Shown here in pieces: positions 1 to 11,777 of a DNA stretch of 64,000 nt. This DNA comes from Sipunculus nudus. Its lineage: Eukaryota; Annelida; Sipuncula; Golfingiida; Sipunculidae. A model generated the notes under the pieces. That model made no database searches. It was given only the letters and a program-made list of their open reading frames with translations, and was not told the DNA's origin. Where the stretch lies: positions 70,255,916 through 70,319,915 of the forward strand of contig CM049315.1 in assembly GCA_026874595.1 (NCBI GenBank). Direction: 5' to 3'. The translations under genes were made by a program, and so were the position numbers. Every line of letters begins with the position of its first letter. Position 1 is the first letter of the stretch.

Positions 1-193
1 TGTACGCTCACCCCGTCGAGCATATTGTCAGCAACATGCTGCCACCAATCATGGGGCCCATACTGATGGGGTCACACATTGCCACCGCCTGGCTGTGGTT
101 TGGGATGGCCCTGGCATCCACCACGGTATCCCACTGCGGCTATCACTTCCCATTCCTGCCGTCCCCTGAGGCTCACGACTACCACCATCTCAA
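1..193 (+). CDS. FAXDC2: FAXDC2-like fatty acid hydroxylase, penultimate exon (5' partial)
   Basis: Read in the frame starting at base 3, the first 191 bases encode 63 codons. They contain the sterol desaturase/fatty acid hydroxylase signatures HPVEH, SHCGYHFPFLPSPE and HDYHHLK. These are the C-terminal histidine boxes that hold the di-iron centre of this ER membrane family. The run of hydrophobic residues between HPVEH and SHCGYH fits the last membrane segments. The exon ends at a clear donor (CAA|GTAAGT at 194). The split codon joins to the exon at 2783 to give ..HHLK-FTNNFGVLG, which is the pattern I know from vertebrate FAXDC2. The N-terminal part lies upstream of the window. The family oxidises lipid or sterol substrates; the substrate of FAXDC2 itself is not readable here. 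Methylsterol monooxygenase paralogues are the main alternative, but the LPSPE..HDYHHLKF..GVLGVLD pattern favours FAXDC2. Confidence 0.9.
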
Positions 194-306
194 GTAAGTG
201 GCAGCAATTATTGCAGATTTACACAGTTTATGATTTCCTACTTTTATTTTGTGCTCAAAATTCCTTTTAGGATTGTGAAAGAAAAATGTAGATATAATAT
301 GTAGTA

Positions 307-465
307 CAGTGACACCTCTAAATCACAACCACCAAGAGGACCTTGATAAAGTGGTCACATTTTCATGGTGGTTTTCTAAGGGAGGTCTAATGTAAGAGCA
401 AAAAAATTGGGACCATTAAAAGTGGTCTTTATTGTGAGGTGGTGGTACTAGGAGAGGTTTTACTG
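307..465. mobile_element. MITE of the CAGTG-AACCT TIR group
   Basis: The left end reads CAGTGACACCTCTAAATCAC and the right end, read on the other strand, starts CAGTAAAACCTCTCCTAGTA. These are imperfect terminal inverted repeats of about 27 bases. A TA dinucleotide precedes the left end; the right flank is GA, so the TA target duplication is not intact. The interior repeats GTGGTC/GACCAC words. Related ends occur at 11562-11680 and 60397-60577. Confidence 0.55.
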
Positions 466-2019
466 GACCAATATTTGTTTTATCTCAGCTCTTACTTGGT
501 GGCATAACAATATATTTCTAGGTGGCTTTTGCATGTTTGTATTTGAAAGTACAAAGGAAAAATGGCTGAAAATGTTTTTTTGTATTTTGCACAGAATTAA
601 AATGTATAAGAAATGGTCTTTAGTAAGCCCTGACTGCTTCAAGACTCAAGACTACAGTTCAGGTCTGAATTCAAGACTATAGTTAAGACAATTTATTGAA
701 AATTCCCCCAGATTCTTAAGAGTTTGCTGATACTCACACACCCACACACATATGCTCCTCGCGCAGCTATTATACGCTGGAGTCGTCCCAGATATTTTTA
801 TGTGTAATTGCCTGCTTTGAATGGCAAGGTTCTCTGGGTTTGACCACCATTGTGGGCACAGAGCAAAGAAGTGTGATCAGACCAAGGAGAGCATGGTATC
901 GCATTGTGTGCCTAGCGGTAACAACCCGACTCAGTAAGATATGATAATTGGGCTGGTAAGCCTACTTGAGTCATGATACAAGCAATATCGAGGAATGCAT
1001 TGCAGTGGTCTTCCATCATGTTGCATTCAGATTGTGCTGATTAGCCTATAATCTTAATATTATGCTATGAATGATAAATTAACCCAAGAGAATACATGTG
1101 AACTCACAACCCAAACGTCATCTCTATGGAAATGAGTCATTTCCTGTATCGCACTCAAGTTGGCTGCGTTCAGTAACCAGTGCAAGCCATGCCTGTATTC
1201 ATGTGGTCCTGAATTCAACAAACATGCGGAGGGGTATACCAATATGCTGAGTTAAACAGAATGTTTCTCTCTCATGATTGGTGTAGTTAGAAAGTATACT
1301 AAAAATACTTAAGATTAGTCTGGTTTATGTCAATTGACAGTGTACCTGTAGGCCATGAGGTTTTGTCAAAAATGATAAAAATATTTGCATCCTCATGGGG
1401 CTTTATGATACGCTCCTCAGACCTAGATGTAAAGGCACTCTGACAGCCAGTTATCTGGTGGTAATGTCAGAGGGCTGATTTGGCACTAATTGTGCATCCA
1501 GCTTCAAATTTCAAATATGCAACAATTTCAGTGCATAACCGTTTCGTGAGGAGGGTTATACACACAGGCTTTGATCACTTAGATCATCACATGTGAGTGA
1601 GGCTGAAATGGTTCACCGGCATACCAAAAACAACACAACAAAGAGTCGATATCATATAAGTTTCAGTATATATCCCTATACAGATACATTATTCAGTCGT
1701 GGGATCAACAATTAATGCTTTACATTTGATGAGAGTCTCTCTCCATCATGTAAGGCATAAAATTAGAAATGTCATTGGTCAAATGCAGTGACTGAATCCA
1801 GTAGAAAAGAACCTTTTTTCATCTGTTATTGATTATTCCTGAAGTATCTGTCCAACTGCCTGAAGAACAAACTAAAGAACTCTAGTTATTATTTAGACAT
1901 CCGAGTCGACAAGAACATAGTCTTTGGATCTAGGCTATGTAACTTATTTGTATCTTGAGCAAGTAAAATGTAAAGTATCCAATCCTGAGAAATTGTTGTA
2001 GGACATTGACTGAAATGTT

Positions 2020-2300
2020 GACTCAAGGGTCTTGGACTCTGACTCAGACATGGACTTGAGGGTCCTGGACTCTGACAAAGTGATTTAGGACTCTGACTCA
2101 GACATGGACATGAGGGTCCTGGACTAAGGCAAAGTGATGTAGTTCTCTGACTCAGACATGGACATGAGGGTTCTGGACTCAGCGGGTGATGTAGGACTCT
2201 GACTCAGACATGAACTTGAGGGTCGTGGACTCAGACAAAATGATGTAGGACTCTGACTCAGACATGTACTCTAGGATCCTGGACTCAGACTTGTACTCTG
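2020..2300. repeat. 54-bp minisatellite (GACTCTGACTCAGACATGGA)
   Basis: The word GACTCAGACATG recurs at 2041, 2095, 2149, 2201 and 2255, spaced 54, 54, 52 and 54 bases. Each unit continues with GAGGGTCCTGGACTC and AAAGTGATGTA. On the minus strand it reads as a Ser-Glu-Ser rich peptide, a by-product of the repeat. Degenerate GGACTTGGACT words reappear at 2570-2660. Confidence 0.85.
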
Positions 2301-2782
2301 ATTCTGAGGTAAGGACTTGAGAAGTCAGAATAGAAAAAAAATAAATGTCATTTATTATAAAGACTTGTTCTACTACCAACAGAAAATTACAAGATAATAA
2401 CACTATATATACCAAGCTTTGCTCAGCATTTGGAGCTATTAATGTATATAACGATTAAAGTAGGAGCATGTATGAATTAACTTAAAATTGTACATGATAA
2501 TCTTAAAATTTCATTTTAAATTGCTTTTTAAGTTTTTTTTGATTAATTAGACTCAGATTTCAAATGACTCGAACTCAAAGGTGGACATTGACTCCAGCCT
2601 GAAGGACTTGGGACTTGGACTTGAGTGGACTGGACTCAGAGTCGCACTCGTCCTCAGATTGTGTGGACTTGACTGTGTCACTGTCCTGAGATAATGTATT
2701 GTTACAGTCTGCAAGTCAGATTCTAGGTTCTGAAACTGACACACTTATACAAACCAATCATCAATGTTCCTTTGAATTGTAG

Positions 2783-2966
2783 ATTTACCAACAACTTTGG
2801 TGTGCTTGGAGTACTGGATCGTCTTCATGGAACTGACAACAATTTCCGCGCTACCAAAGCTTATGAACGTCACTTCATGAGCCTCAGTCTCGTTCCAGTC
2901 AGCCAGATGTTTCCAGATAATCCAAAAAGTCCATGCGAAAAGCCAAAGTTTTCCAAACAGGACTGA
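2783..2966 (+). CDS. FAXDC2: FAXDC2-like fatty acid hydroxylase, terminal exon
   Basis: This exon completes the codon split at 193 and encodes 60 more residues to a TGA at 2964-2966. It carries NNFGVLGVLDRLHGTD and TKAYERH, both typical of the extreme C-terminus of FAXDC2. The cytosolic tail ends in a lysine-rich stretch, KPKFSKQD. Acceptor and phase match the previous exon, so the two together give a 124-residue C-terminal fragment with no stop or frameshift. The gene therefore looks intact in this part. An antisense ORF over the same bases is a shadow. Confidence 0.9.
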
Positions 2967-3296
2967 AATCTGACCAGTTAGCATAAGGTGGCAGCATCGG
3001 CTAAAACACCTATATCTAAACCAATCCAAAAATTGTATTAAATCCATTAAAGACCCCATAAAGTATTCTTTATTTTAAACCTGGTACAGTGTTCCTTCTG
3101 ATGGTTTACAAATTTTTAACTTTACATTTATTTTAACAGAATTTTGTAACATTTAAAAATATTTAATCATTAAAAGGTACACTATTTTAAGCACCAAGTA
3201 ACAGTAAGCCACTTTGTTGTGGACTAGTGTTAAACTCGATGACAATATCTTAAAGGTGTTGTTTGTTTTACGTCTACTCTGAGTCCTTGTTGAACA

Positions 3297-3302
3297 AATA
3301 AA
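3297..3302 (+). terminator. Candidate FAXDC2 polyadenylation signal
   Basis: AATAAA lies 331 bases downstream of the FAXDC2 stop, in AT-rich DNA. It is the first canonical hexamer I see after the stop. It is a candidate only, because AT-rich DNA yields this hexamer by chance. Confidence 0.4.
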
Positions 3303-4037
3303 ATTTGAATTTTTTATTGATTGAAAATTTTAAATTCAAGTTGTAAGGTAGTTAGAGACATGATGTAGTGTACTGTTTAAAAATTAAAAAGAAAATTAAA
3401 TGTTAAAATATTATATGAAAATAAGTAATAAAAATGGGTATACCATCAGAAATAACACTGTACAAAATTTAAAATAATATTTACATCATGGTTCTAATAT
3501 GAATTTAAAACGGCTTTCTGATTAATTTTATATATACTTTTTTTGCCAGTTCTGCTACCTTAACCCTTTCCTTTCCAAGGTCATCTCCCTGTCTGATTAT
3601 ATTTTATTATTAACCTATTCAGTGCCTGATATCACACTCCAAGTCTTGATATGATCATTTCCAGTATCTTAATGATTTAATTTACAAAATTGTTTTCTGA
3701 AAATTCTTTGATTTAGCTTGAAGTAAGACCACAAAATTACCAACTTTAAGTTTTGGATGATTTTTTAATATACACAATACTGTGTATAATCAAGTTCACT
3801 TTGTTATACACAGATCATAGGGGTTATACCCCATATGGTACCAAGTGTGAACTCTGGCCCTTATAATATGATAGAAATGTTATTCCACATATATTCAAAT
3901 TTTAACTACAAAGTTAGATGGTTATTACATAGTTTTTTTCTCATTATAAATATAAAATGAAACTAATTCAATATTACCTTACTTCACATACCTGTAATCA
4001 TTAAAATAATTCTGTTTAGATATATAACATCAGAGTA

Positions 4038-4067
4038 CCCCCCCCCCTCCCCCCCCCCCAAAAAAAA
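4038..4067. repeat. Poly-C then poly-A tract
   Basis: Twenty-two bases of C interrupted once by T, followed directly by eight A. A homopolymer pair of this kind is prone to length error in both replication and sequencing. Confidence 0.9.
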
Positions 4068-5144
4068 TTAATTACTCCTGCCAACTCCAGCAGAGGTCTC
4101 CACCATATGCTTGGTTCAGTTCCATCGCACTCTCTGAGCAATATTTTAACTGTCCTAGTCATGAGTACGATTACCTCATCATTGTCATGTCCACTCAGGT
4201 ATCTAGTGGAAAAGCTTATACATATTCATGTTTACTGACACGTGCAGTTGCTGGTTATTCTTTCAGAATAACTCTGTGAAGTTGAGCAGTTTGGCCAGTT
4301 CTGCATCATGATATGTGTTTTTATGTCAGAATACTCAATAATAATGACTTGCACAAGATAGTCTTTATAATATATTTTTTGAAGGCCAGGTGTTTTCAGT
4401 CTGCAAGGTTCTTGCAGAAACAGATTGTGGCAGAGGTGAGTCAGTTTGTAATAGGGAGACCTCTGGTGGAGATTTCTATAACCATTGAGATTTGTGCAGA
4501 ATTTATTAAAACACCCAAAACAAAGAATAATAGAATATGACTTTTAATTTTCTACAGAGAAGAAAGATGATAAGGGAACAGGAAAGGGTATATTTTACAT
4601 ACAACTTCCAGTACTTTACCCATCATACCCCAGTATTCAGAAAAAAAACTTCCAGTTCATAACCAAGATCTTTATTTCATTCAAGACTTAAAAAAAGGTG
4701 GCAGCATTATTTTCAGTTCTGTGCATTATCTGATTTACATTTTGCAATAGCTTTCTAACACAGATGGGCATTTCTGCCATTATGTTGTCAATTTCACATT
4801 ACTCTTAGTTTGAGATGAAAAATTAGTGTATTAGGCATTTATTAATAACATTTTTGTTTTTCATTTATACATGCTCTGTATTCCTACATTGATTAATTAA
4901 TTAATATAATTATTAATAACATATATAACTGTATATCTACTATACACAAATCTTCACTTTTAATGTTTCTTTATTTTGTCACTGCCTTATGCATGTTAAC
5001 ATTATCTATGATTATGCACAAATCTGTGTTACTGTACACACATCAATAATCTCTGTTTTGATCTCTAACTTTATTCATATTTAACCCTTTGTATTGTTCT
5101 TAGCATTCTCATACCGTAATACATGACGGGTGTCACTATCTTAT

Positions 5145-5168
5145 ACATACACACACACACACACACAA
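5145..5168. repeat. (CA)n microsatellite
   Basis: An uninterrupted run of about eleven AC dinucleotides preceded by TACATAC. Confidence 0.9.
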
Positions 5169-5663
5169 GATTAACTTGCCTCATGTTTGTTTACTCCTGG
5201 TGTCAAGTACTATACAATATGCTCCCCATACGGGTGTTATTTACTGTACGCTTCCCAGATTTCTTGTTGGTATGAATCTTGGCCCTGTGCCAGAAACGGT
5301 GTAATCAGCCGAAGAGTGGGTATCACATTTAAAATTTGGAGCTGGATGCACAATGCAATACCACACTCATTTGTCTGATTACACTTCTCTGCTCTGTGCA
5401 CATCCTGGTATTCTTACCCAGAAAATCTTACCATGCAGAGCAGCGGCACAAAAACTGCAGTGTATATCTGCTGCATGAGGAATGCAGTCCTAATGCACTG
5501 ATGTGGAATACCACTGTTGTGTTCCAAACCTGGTTAAAACAAATTTTGTGGACTTGTCTATCTGGTGTTTGTATATGTTGTGACATCTGAAAGCCAAAGT
5601 CATCTTAACCTCATCCTGTTCCAGTGCAGTCCTCAAGAGGTATACAAGCAGGTATACAATAAC

Positions 5664-5791
5664 AGGTGAACAGTATGTCACATAAGGTGTAATAGTAAGT
5701 CACATCAGGTTAACAGTATCTCGCATCAGGTGAACTGTGTCACATCAGGTGAACAGTATGTAATATCAGGTAATTAGTATATCACATCAGG
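5664..5791. repeat. 21-bp minisatellite (AGGTGAACAGTATGTCACATC)
   Basis: Six tandem units of about 21 bases, each AGGTGAACAGTATGTCACATC with a few changes, are visible by eye. The period is constant within one base. No gene overlaps it. Confidence 0.85.
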
Positions 5792-6640
5792 AAATTTGGT
5801 ATGACTTCAAAGAATTAACACACGTTGTCTATAACCATAGTATCTTGGGTAGCTGTCGCCAAGTGGCAAGTGTATTCTGTTTTAGGTTTGTTATGGTGTA
5901 ATATTTTATCTATTTGGATATTAAGGATTATAACATTTGCAATAATCAGAGGTTTACACAGTCTTGCTATTGTAGACTTGTAAAACACACTTCTGTGCTG
6001 CAAGTGTACATTTTCAAGTCAACTTTGTAAATTTTACAGATTGCTTGCACTGACTATATTGAATAAGGTGTTAGTTTTGTTACTGATCATGCAGTTATTG
6101 GTGGATTTAAAAATGTTCTTGACCCATCATGAAGAGATATGTAGTAACATTCTTGACTGAGTACGGTAAGGGGCTAAATATGCTAAGATGTCTGTATGTA
6201 AAATGTAAACTTGTTAGGATAAGCTGAACAATGTGAGTTTTGTACGTGAGATGTGTGCATGAATGTGTGAAGATATTAGGATTAGACCAGATCTACAGAA
6301 CATGATATGATGTAATCATTGTGTACAGTATTCCAATGCAAGTCCAATGCACATGTAGTCTTTCATGACCTGGAGAAGAACTATTGACACATTAAATGAC
6401 AGGGGTTTGCTCACTCTGTTGTATACAAATGTATAAACGTATAAAAAGTAGTCCTGGCATATGTGACAAAATTGTGACCTATTTGTGATCCAGAAAATGG
6501 GATGGGAGGGTAATTTCCCCCCATTACTGCCCATTGGAAGTAAACCACACGTTTGGCTTTTAGTACCACTTTTGGCCAGTAGGGGTCTCATGTACTACCC
6601 CATTAGTTTATTGTGAGATATTTCAACTTATTAATAAAAG

Positions 6641-6699
<59 letters not shown>
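6641..6699. repeat. (TA)n(GA)n compound microsatellite
   Basis: Twelve TA dinucleotides pass directly into a GA run with a single AAA interruption. Confidence 0.9.
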
Positions 6700-8387
6700 C
6701 CTCAGAAGGTGGCTTGTCATGTAGCAGTGGACTTGTTCTGCAGTTCAGTAATAATGGATGAAATGGGACCATTCAACATATCCATTTGCTAAATGCACAA
6801 CAGATAATTTGGCGAATCATGTTTGGGTCATGATTAGTCCATGATTAGTCAAGATGGGGCCAAGGTTAGCATAGAAAAAGAAGTGTAACCCCAGTACAAC
6901 TTATGTAATGTTCAGGGTAAATAGACAATAAAATGTCAGAATTAACCATTTCCATAGTAAAAGTTTGGAAAAACAATCTTACCATTGCATAAAATTTGTG
7001 TACTGTTATATAAAACATGGGTGTTCCTGAGTTTCCATTATTTGGTAAACAAATTTGAGCTGAAAATATGAACTCTTTTTCAAGTATTTCAGTTTTCATT
7101 AATCAAAAACATCCTAAAGCCAGGAAAATTAAGAAATTGCACAGTAACCATCTTCTCTTGAATATTAGCCATGTCAGGACTATTTTCTCTGAATGATATA
7201 TGCTTTGAGAAATTAAGAGCTTGAAATGGAGTGGCTAGAAGTGCATGTAAAGTTTACAGTTTTTTCTCCTGTTTCTTTTTGTATGTTGTTGATGCATCTT
7301 TATTTAATCTGAACAATGGTGTGAACAAATTGTTGCGGGTCAAGAACGAATGTACTTTAATTAAATTTTAAAAACCTCAAAAACATATAGCTAAATAAAG
7401 AACAAGTAACAAAATCAGTTAAAAATATTAGTGTGCTAAACCTTTTCTTTTGTTTATATACTGAATTATCAAAATTATATGTGTATTATTTTTACAAATT
7501 GATAACAGGGTATACAATATCCCAGAAACTTCACTAGGAATTTTATTCGTATTTATTTACAGGCATGTTTGTATTTTGAGAATGAGATTTTGTGAACAAC
7601 AGAACTTTAAAATTAGAAACTTTCAAAACATATACACAGTTTCAGGCGCTTTTCTTACACTGTAGTTTCTGCAACATAGTACTAGATGGGCAGTCCAGAA
7701 GGCTCATTGATATATAGCCATGTTATTTGTCTTCTTAAATCTCATTCTGTGTTTGTACATGAATATCTTAACTTATAACTTTAATGTGTGATTTTAAAAC
7801 CAATGAGCAGACTACTAGTGATGTTTATGTATTGAGAAGATGTAATTTAAATCACAATTTAACAAAAAATCCTGGCCATTTGACGTACACAAATCATATT
7901 AGGAACTGTGGAATTGCAATTTATATTATTCAATATACAGGAATTGTATGGTAGCTATAATTTTACATGAGTTTTGCCTTAGGCAGAGGTTTCAGATGTA
8001 TTTAATCTGTTGTTAACTAGACACGAATGGTCAAAAGATAGGATGACGTGTAAGACAGGACAGTCAGGTTGAATTACTACACATGCATATTCAGATTATT
8101 TCTTTGCTGGCTGTCCTGTTACTGCACATGCATAACTTTATATTATTTCTTTGGTGTATTCTTGTGATAAAGAAAAGAATATTATCTGAATCAGAATATG
8201 TTTAACATACCGTTAAATTTTGGTAGCTTTTAGTCAGCCTAACCACATTTATACCAGTATAATCTATTTTTTGGCCATAAGGAGTTTGAATTTTGTTATG
8301 AACAAATGTTGTGTTTTGACTAAAAGTCTGATAACTAAATGCAGATACAGATACTTTTGCATGGTAACAGTTCATTGGTGTATATAA

Positions 8388-9011
8388 TACAGCAGAGAAT
8401 CTTTATCTGTTTATCAGAAACATGTACCGGTAACTAAAAACTCAGAACCAAAATATTTTATTCTTTATCCGAAATCGGAACAATGAAACTATTCTCAAAA
8501 GTGGGTATAAAAGATTGTTGGTTACCAAAGCAAGCTACCTATGGCCTGAACTAGAAACAATGATCAATAAAAAGTGCATCTTGATTCTCAACGGAGGTGA
8601 AGCAAGAATTTTAATACATTTTCATGATATACTAAATAATGGGATGGAAGACGTAACAAAAATATTGAAGCTAACATTTACTTTGGGCTAGCTTCATTAA
8701 TTTGGGTCTGTCAGTACCTGAACAACATCCTCTACTTGGCAGCAGTAAATTCTGCAAAATTGAATATTGTAATGATTTTTTAACAAAAACCTTGCCCCCC
8801 CCCCCCCCCAAGCTGTTCGGATAAATGAAACATTGTCCCCAAAGCAGTTTGGATAAATGAAACCTTATCCTCCAAGCTGTTCAAATACCTGATACATTGT
8901 CCCCAAGCTGTTCAGATAAATGAAACCTTGCCCCAACCCACTGTTCGGATAAATGAAACCTCCCCCCCCCACCCCTCCCCCAGCTGTTCAGATAAATGAT
9001 GCTCTGCTGTA
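8388..9011. mobile_element. pogo/Tigger-like MITE with tandemly expanded right end
   Basis: The left end reads TACAGCAGAGAATCTTTATC and the right end, on the other strand, TACAGCAGAGCATCATTTAT. This gives CAGCAGAG..ATC terminal repeats between TA dinucleotides. Beginning in CAG and carrying TTTATCCGAAC inside, it resembles MITEs of the pogo/Tigger branch of Tc1-mariner. No transposase is present. The right 200 bases are a 32-bp tandem array built on CTGTTCGGATAAATGAAAC, which is the complement of the subterminal TTTATCCGAAC word. C-tracts at 8795-8809 and about 8961-8987 lie between units. Confidence 0.6.
8810..9000. repeat. 32-bp minisatellite inside the MITE
   Basis: Copies of CTGTTCGGATAAATGAAAC begin near 8812, 8844, 8876, 8908, 8941 and 8983, separated by C-rich spacers. 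The period is about 32 bases, with the last interval stretched by a C-tract. Confidence 0.8.
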
Positions 9012-9450
9012 TCAATATAAAGAGACAATACAGTTATTGGTATTAACAAGAAAGATTGCGAGGGATTTTAGATAACAGATATTAGATGTTAAAATAATAG
9101 GACAATAATGGGATTAATCATTAATGTTCTTATAAAAGACATTCAAATGTAATTCCAGTGAGACAGTCTTGTGCAGCCCTGTTAAACAGGTTCATCAAGT
9201 TATCTATAAAACAATTGCCAGGTCTATTGCTTGGAATGCCTATGTTCAGTTATCATGCTTTAATTTATATGTTTCTAAATGATTTAACAATAAAATGTTT
9301 GGCCAGGATACAAGCTATTTTTGTATTTCATGCAGTCACACTGTGACAAGTTCAATCAAGGAAAAGCAACCTTTCAAATTTGTATGGACATAAAGTTTTG
9401 GGGAGTTTCTGAGAATGAAAATGGACAAGGAGGCACAGAGACTTCAATAA

Positions 9451-9456
9451 TTTATT
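9451..9456 (-). terminator. Candidate MED7 polyadenylation signal
   Basis: TTTATT on the plus strand reads AATAAA on the MED7 strand, about 212 bases past the MED7 stop codon. The position suits a short 3' UTR. Confidence 0.45.
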
Positions 9457-9667
9457 TTTATATACTCACATCATGCAAAAAGAATACAAAGTCTTTTGCT
9501 AATTTTATCTTACAAAACATCATGTCCAAAATACACATCTGTGGTAATGTACTGTTATCTTGGACACTTACTGCTCAGTGGCTCCACCTGGTGTCACAGA
9601 AAGCATGCAAATGTATTTATGATATTGCAGGTGAGTGATATCATCATACTTGAACACAGTTTGGCCG

Positions 9668-10225
9668 TCAGTTGATAGCATCTACAATGTCACACATCAT
9701 CTGGTCTTTGATAGCCACCTCTGGCTCGTCATCATCAAAGAGAGGCTCTTCCTTGACCTTGACCCCTGAACTCATCTCCATGGGTTCAAGTTTCAGGACC
9801 AACTTGGAGTCTAAAGCAGTCTCATCCGGTAGCGCAGAGATACAGTTTTGCAGCAATTCTTGCACTTTCGTTAAATGTTTTTGGAATCTTTCAGCCGTTT
9901 CTAGTCTCTGCCTTTTTTGTACCTCCATCATAACACGTAAAGTCTCTCGTGCCTGATGTGGCCGGAATTCATTGATCAGGTGATGCATGTGAATGAATAA
10001 TAGTTTCAGATCTTCCAGTTTCTCTCCCCTTTTCTGCGAGTCTGGACTGTTGATCAGAATATCAAGCAAGTCCAGGAAGTTTATCAGGATAGAATGGTTA
10101 ATTTTTTTCAGCTCACGCTTGTGGTCATAATTCTGTGGATACAGTCGTTTCAATCCTTGACTCTCAAGTGGACGTATGATCTGATCATCTGCATTGAACT
10201 GGACGCCGAACATGGAATATGTGTC
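9668..10225 (-). CDS. MED7: Mediator subunit 7, exon 2 (main coding exon)
   Basis: This exon encodes [10 protein letters not shown].. to a TGA at 9670-9668, 185 residues. It has the highly conserved MED7 core: IIRPLESQG, a run of [26 protein letters not shown]-like text, [14 protein letters not shown] and [23 protein letters not shown]7 pairs with MED21 through long helices and forms the hinge of the Mediator middle module, which links activators to RNA polymerase II in the nucleus. The acidic tail ([12 protein letters not shown]) is less conserved in the family. The acceptor is TTTTTTTCAG|GACACA at 10226-10227. Joined to the exon at 19453-19569 it gives 224 residues, close to the 233 I recall for human MED7. 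No break is seen. The antisense ORF 9672-9956 is a shadow. Confidence 0.96.
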   Translation of the reverse strand, partial: DTYSMFGVQFNADDQIIRPLESQGLKRLYPQNYDHKRELKKINHSILINFLDLLDILINSPDSQKRGEKLEDLKLLFIHMHHLINEFRPHQARETLRVMMEVQKRQRLETAERFQKHLTKVQELLQNCISALPDETALDSKLVLKLEPMEMSSGVKVKEEPLFDDDEPEVAIKDQMMCDIVDAIN

Positions 10226-10275
10226 CTGAAAAAAATATAAGTAATATCTGAAGCTTTACAGCAGGCATGCACATA

Positions 10276-11321
10276 ACAAGTGACCTATGGGTCATGACTC
10301 TCAGCTGACTAGCATGACATTATAGACTGACATTCGCAACAGGAATTTTATCATCTGAAATACAAACTGAGATTAACTTCAGATGTGATCTTGACATTTG
10401 ACCTTCTGACACTAAAGTCTACAGATTTCCTCCTTAAATGATGGGTCATACATATATGAAGGCTGAATCAAATTATGATGGTCTATACAGGTTGTACAAG
10501 AGAAGAACAAGACATGGTCAAGGTCACCAGTTTTCAAACATCTTTGAAAAATGGTGGAAACAACTTGTGTGTCAAATTTGAGGGGCACATACACAATACT
10601 TCCAAAGTTATTGCATCACAAAAATGCCAAAGACAAAGTATAATTTGACTGATCTGACCTTTCAGATAAAGGCCAAGGTCACAAGTCCTCTGAAAACTTG
10701 GACTGAAACATATTGTCCATCTTATTTGAGAACAAAACATGCAATACATTAAAAGATATTAGGGTCACCAATATTTTTTACGTTTTGGTAGATTCGACCT
10801 TGTCGGTCAAGGTCACCTTTGCCTTGTCAAAGAGCATTGGGGAATCAACTTGTGGGTCAAACTTGAGGGGAGAGTCTTCAGTACTTCAAAAGTTATAGGG
10901 GTCACAAATGTTCTAGATTTCTGCTAATTTTACATTAAATATCAAGGTCAATGTCATCCGTTTTTGACCTTGCCAAAGAACATAGCGAAAACTTAAAGTG
11001 TCGAAATTGACAGGAAAATCTTCAGAACTGGTCAAAATAATTCTAGAATGCGACAGATTTGACCTTGAAGAACAAGGTCAAGGTCGCCAATTTTTGAACT
11101 CATTTGAGGACATGGCAGAAACAACTGGTGTGTTAAATACTCAAATTTTAAAATGAAATATGCTGTACTTCTGAAGTTAATGGGGCACAATAATTCTAGA
11201 ATTCTGCAGTTGACAATGAAGATTAAAGGAAAAACATGCAATACTTAATAAGTTATAAAGTTCACCAAAATTTTACATTTTGTCTGATTTGACCTTGTAG
11301 AAGTATACGTCATCTGAGATC
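10276..11321 (-). mobile_element. Helentron/HINE-like element with about 135-bp repeats
   Basis: Read on the minus strand, its right end is CAGCTGAGAGTCATGACCC, then ATAGGTCACTTGTT. This matches the right ends at 33637 and 58601. The other end, near 11306-11321, has GTCATCTGAG, like the right arm of the start hairpin of the other copies. The interior is a degenerate array of about seven units of 130-140 bases, each with TGACCTTG / CAAGGTCACC words. No coding sequence is credible. It is decayed; the left boundary is approximate. Confidence 0.55.
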
Positions 11322-11561
11322 TAAAAATGAAAGAGAAGACTTAATGAAACATGAGTTGGCTTTCAAAACTTCAAATATAGCCTGAGTAATGCCTAACATA
11401 CTCATATGGAAAAAATGTAATGCAAGTTAAAATATTCAGTGAGCAAAAATAAACATGTATCATCACAATCAAGACAAGTTATAAACATCTAAAAAAACTA
11501 AAATCAAATTGCTGCACAGACAAGTGATTATACATTCAATTTGACGAGTCTCTTTACAGTA

Positions 11562-11680
11562 CTGTGGAACCTGTCTCAAAGACCACCTGTCTCATATGAC
11601 CAATTGTCTAATAAGACCACCTGTAAATGAAGACCACATTTGGCCAGTCCCATGGTGGTCTCATAACACGGGTTCCACTG
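11562..11680. mobile_element. 119-bp TA-flanked MITE
   Basis: The ends are CTGTGGAACCTGTCTCAAAG and, on the other strand, CAGTGGAACCCGTGTTATGA, flanked by TA on both sides (11560-11561, 11681-11682). The interior reads as repeats of AGACCACCTGT. It belongs with the elements at 307-465 and 60397-60577. Confidence 0.75.
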
Positions 11681-11772
11681 TATTCCTAGCATTTTGTGAT
11701 TTTTCTATGGTAGTTTGAACATAGCAGTAAAAATATTTCCACCTTTTTTGGTTTGAGTAAAACCAGTCATCT

Positions 11773-11777
11773 ATTAG
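11773..11777. repeat. Left target-site duplication ATTAG
   Basis: ATTAG directly precedes TGTCACC here and directly follows GGTGACA at 19263-19267. The 5-bp match shows that the whole block 11778-19262 sits in one insertion site. Confidence 0.85.

Larger units (their letters stand above)
194..2782 (+). other. FAXDC2 last intron
   Basis: This 2.6-kb intron runs from GTAAGT at 194 to the acceptor TTTGAATTGTAG ending at 2782. It contains a short TIR element near its start and a 54-bp minisatellite near its end, listed separately. Otherwise it is AT-rich DNA in which I see no coding potential. Confidence 0.85.
3303..8387. other. Intergenic AT-rich region, no gene seen
   Basis: About 5 kb of low-GC DNA. 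The short open frames have no recognisable protein character and no convincing exon structure. It contains a C-tract (4038-4059), a CA run (5145-5168), a 21-bp minisatellite (5664-5791) and a TA/GA run (6641-6699). Nothing else is supportable. Confidence 0.6.

Noticed and set aside
2179-2415. Ser/Glu-rich minus-strand ORF
   Set aside because: By-product of the 54-bp minisatellite, whose period is a multiple of three.
5664-5791. Possible CRISPR array
   Set aside because: Units are direct 21-bp repeats with no unique spacers, in a eukaryotic genome. The same applies to the other minisatellites.
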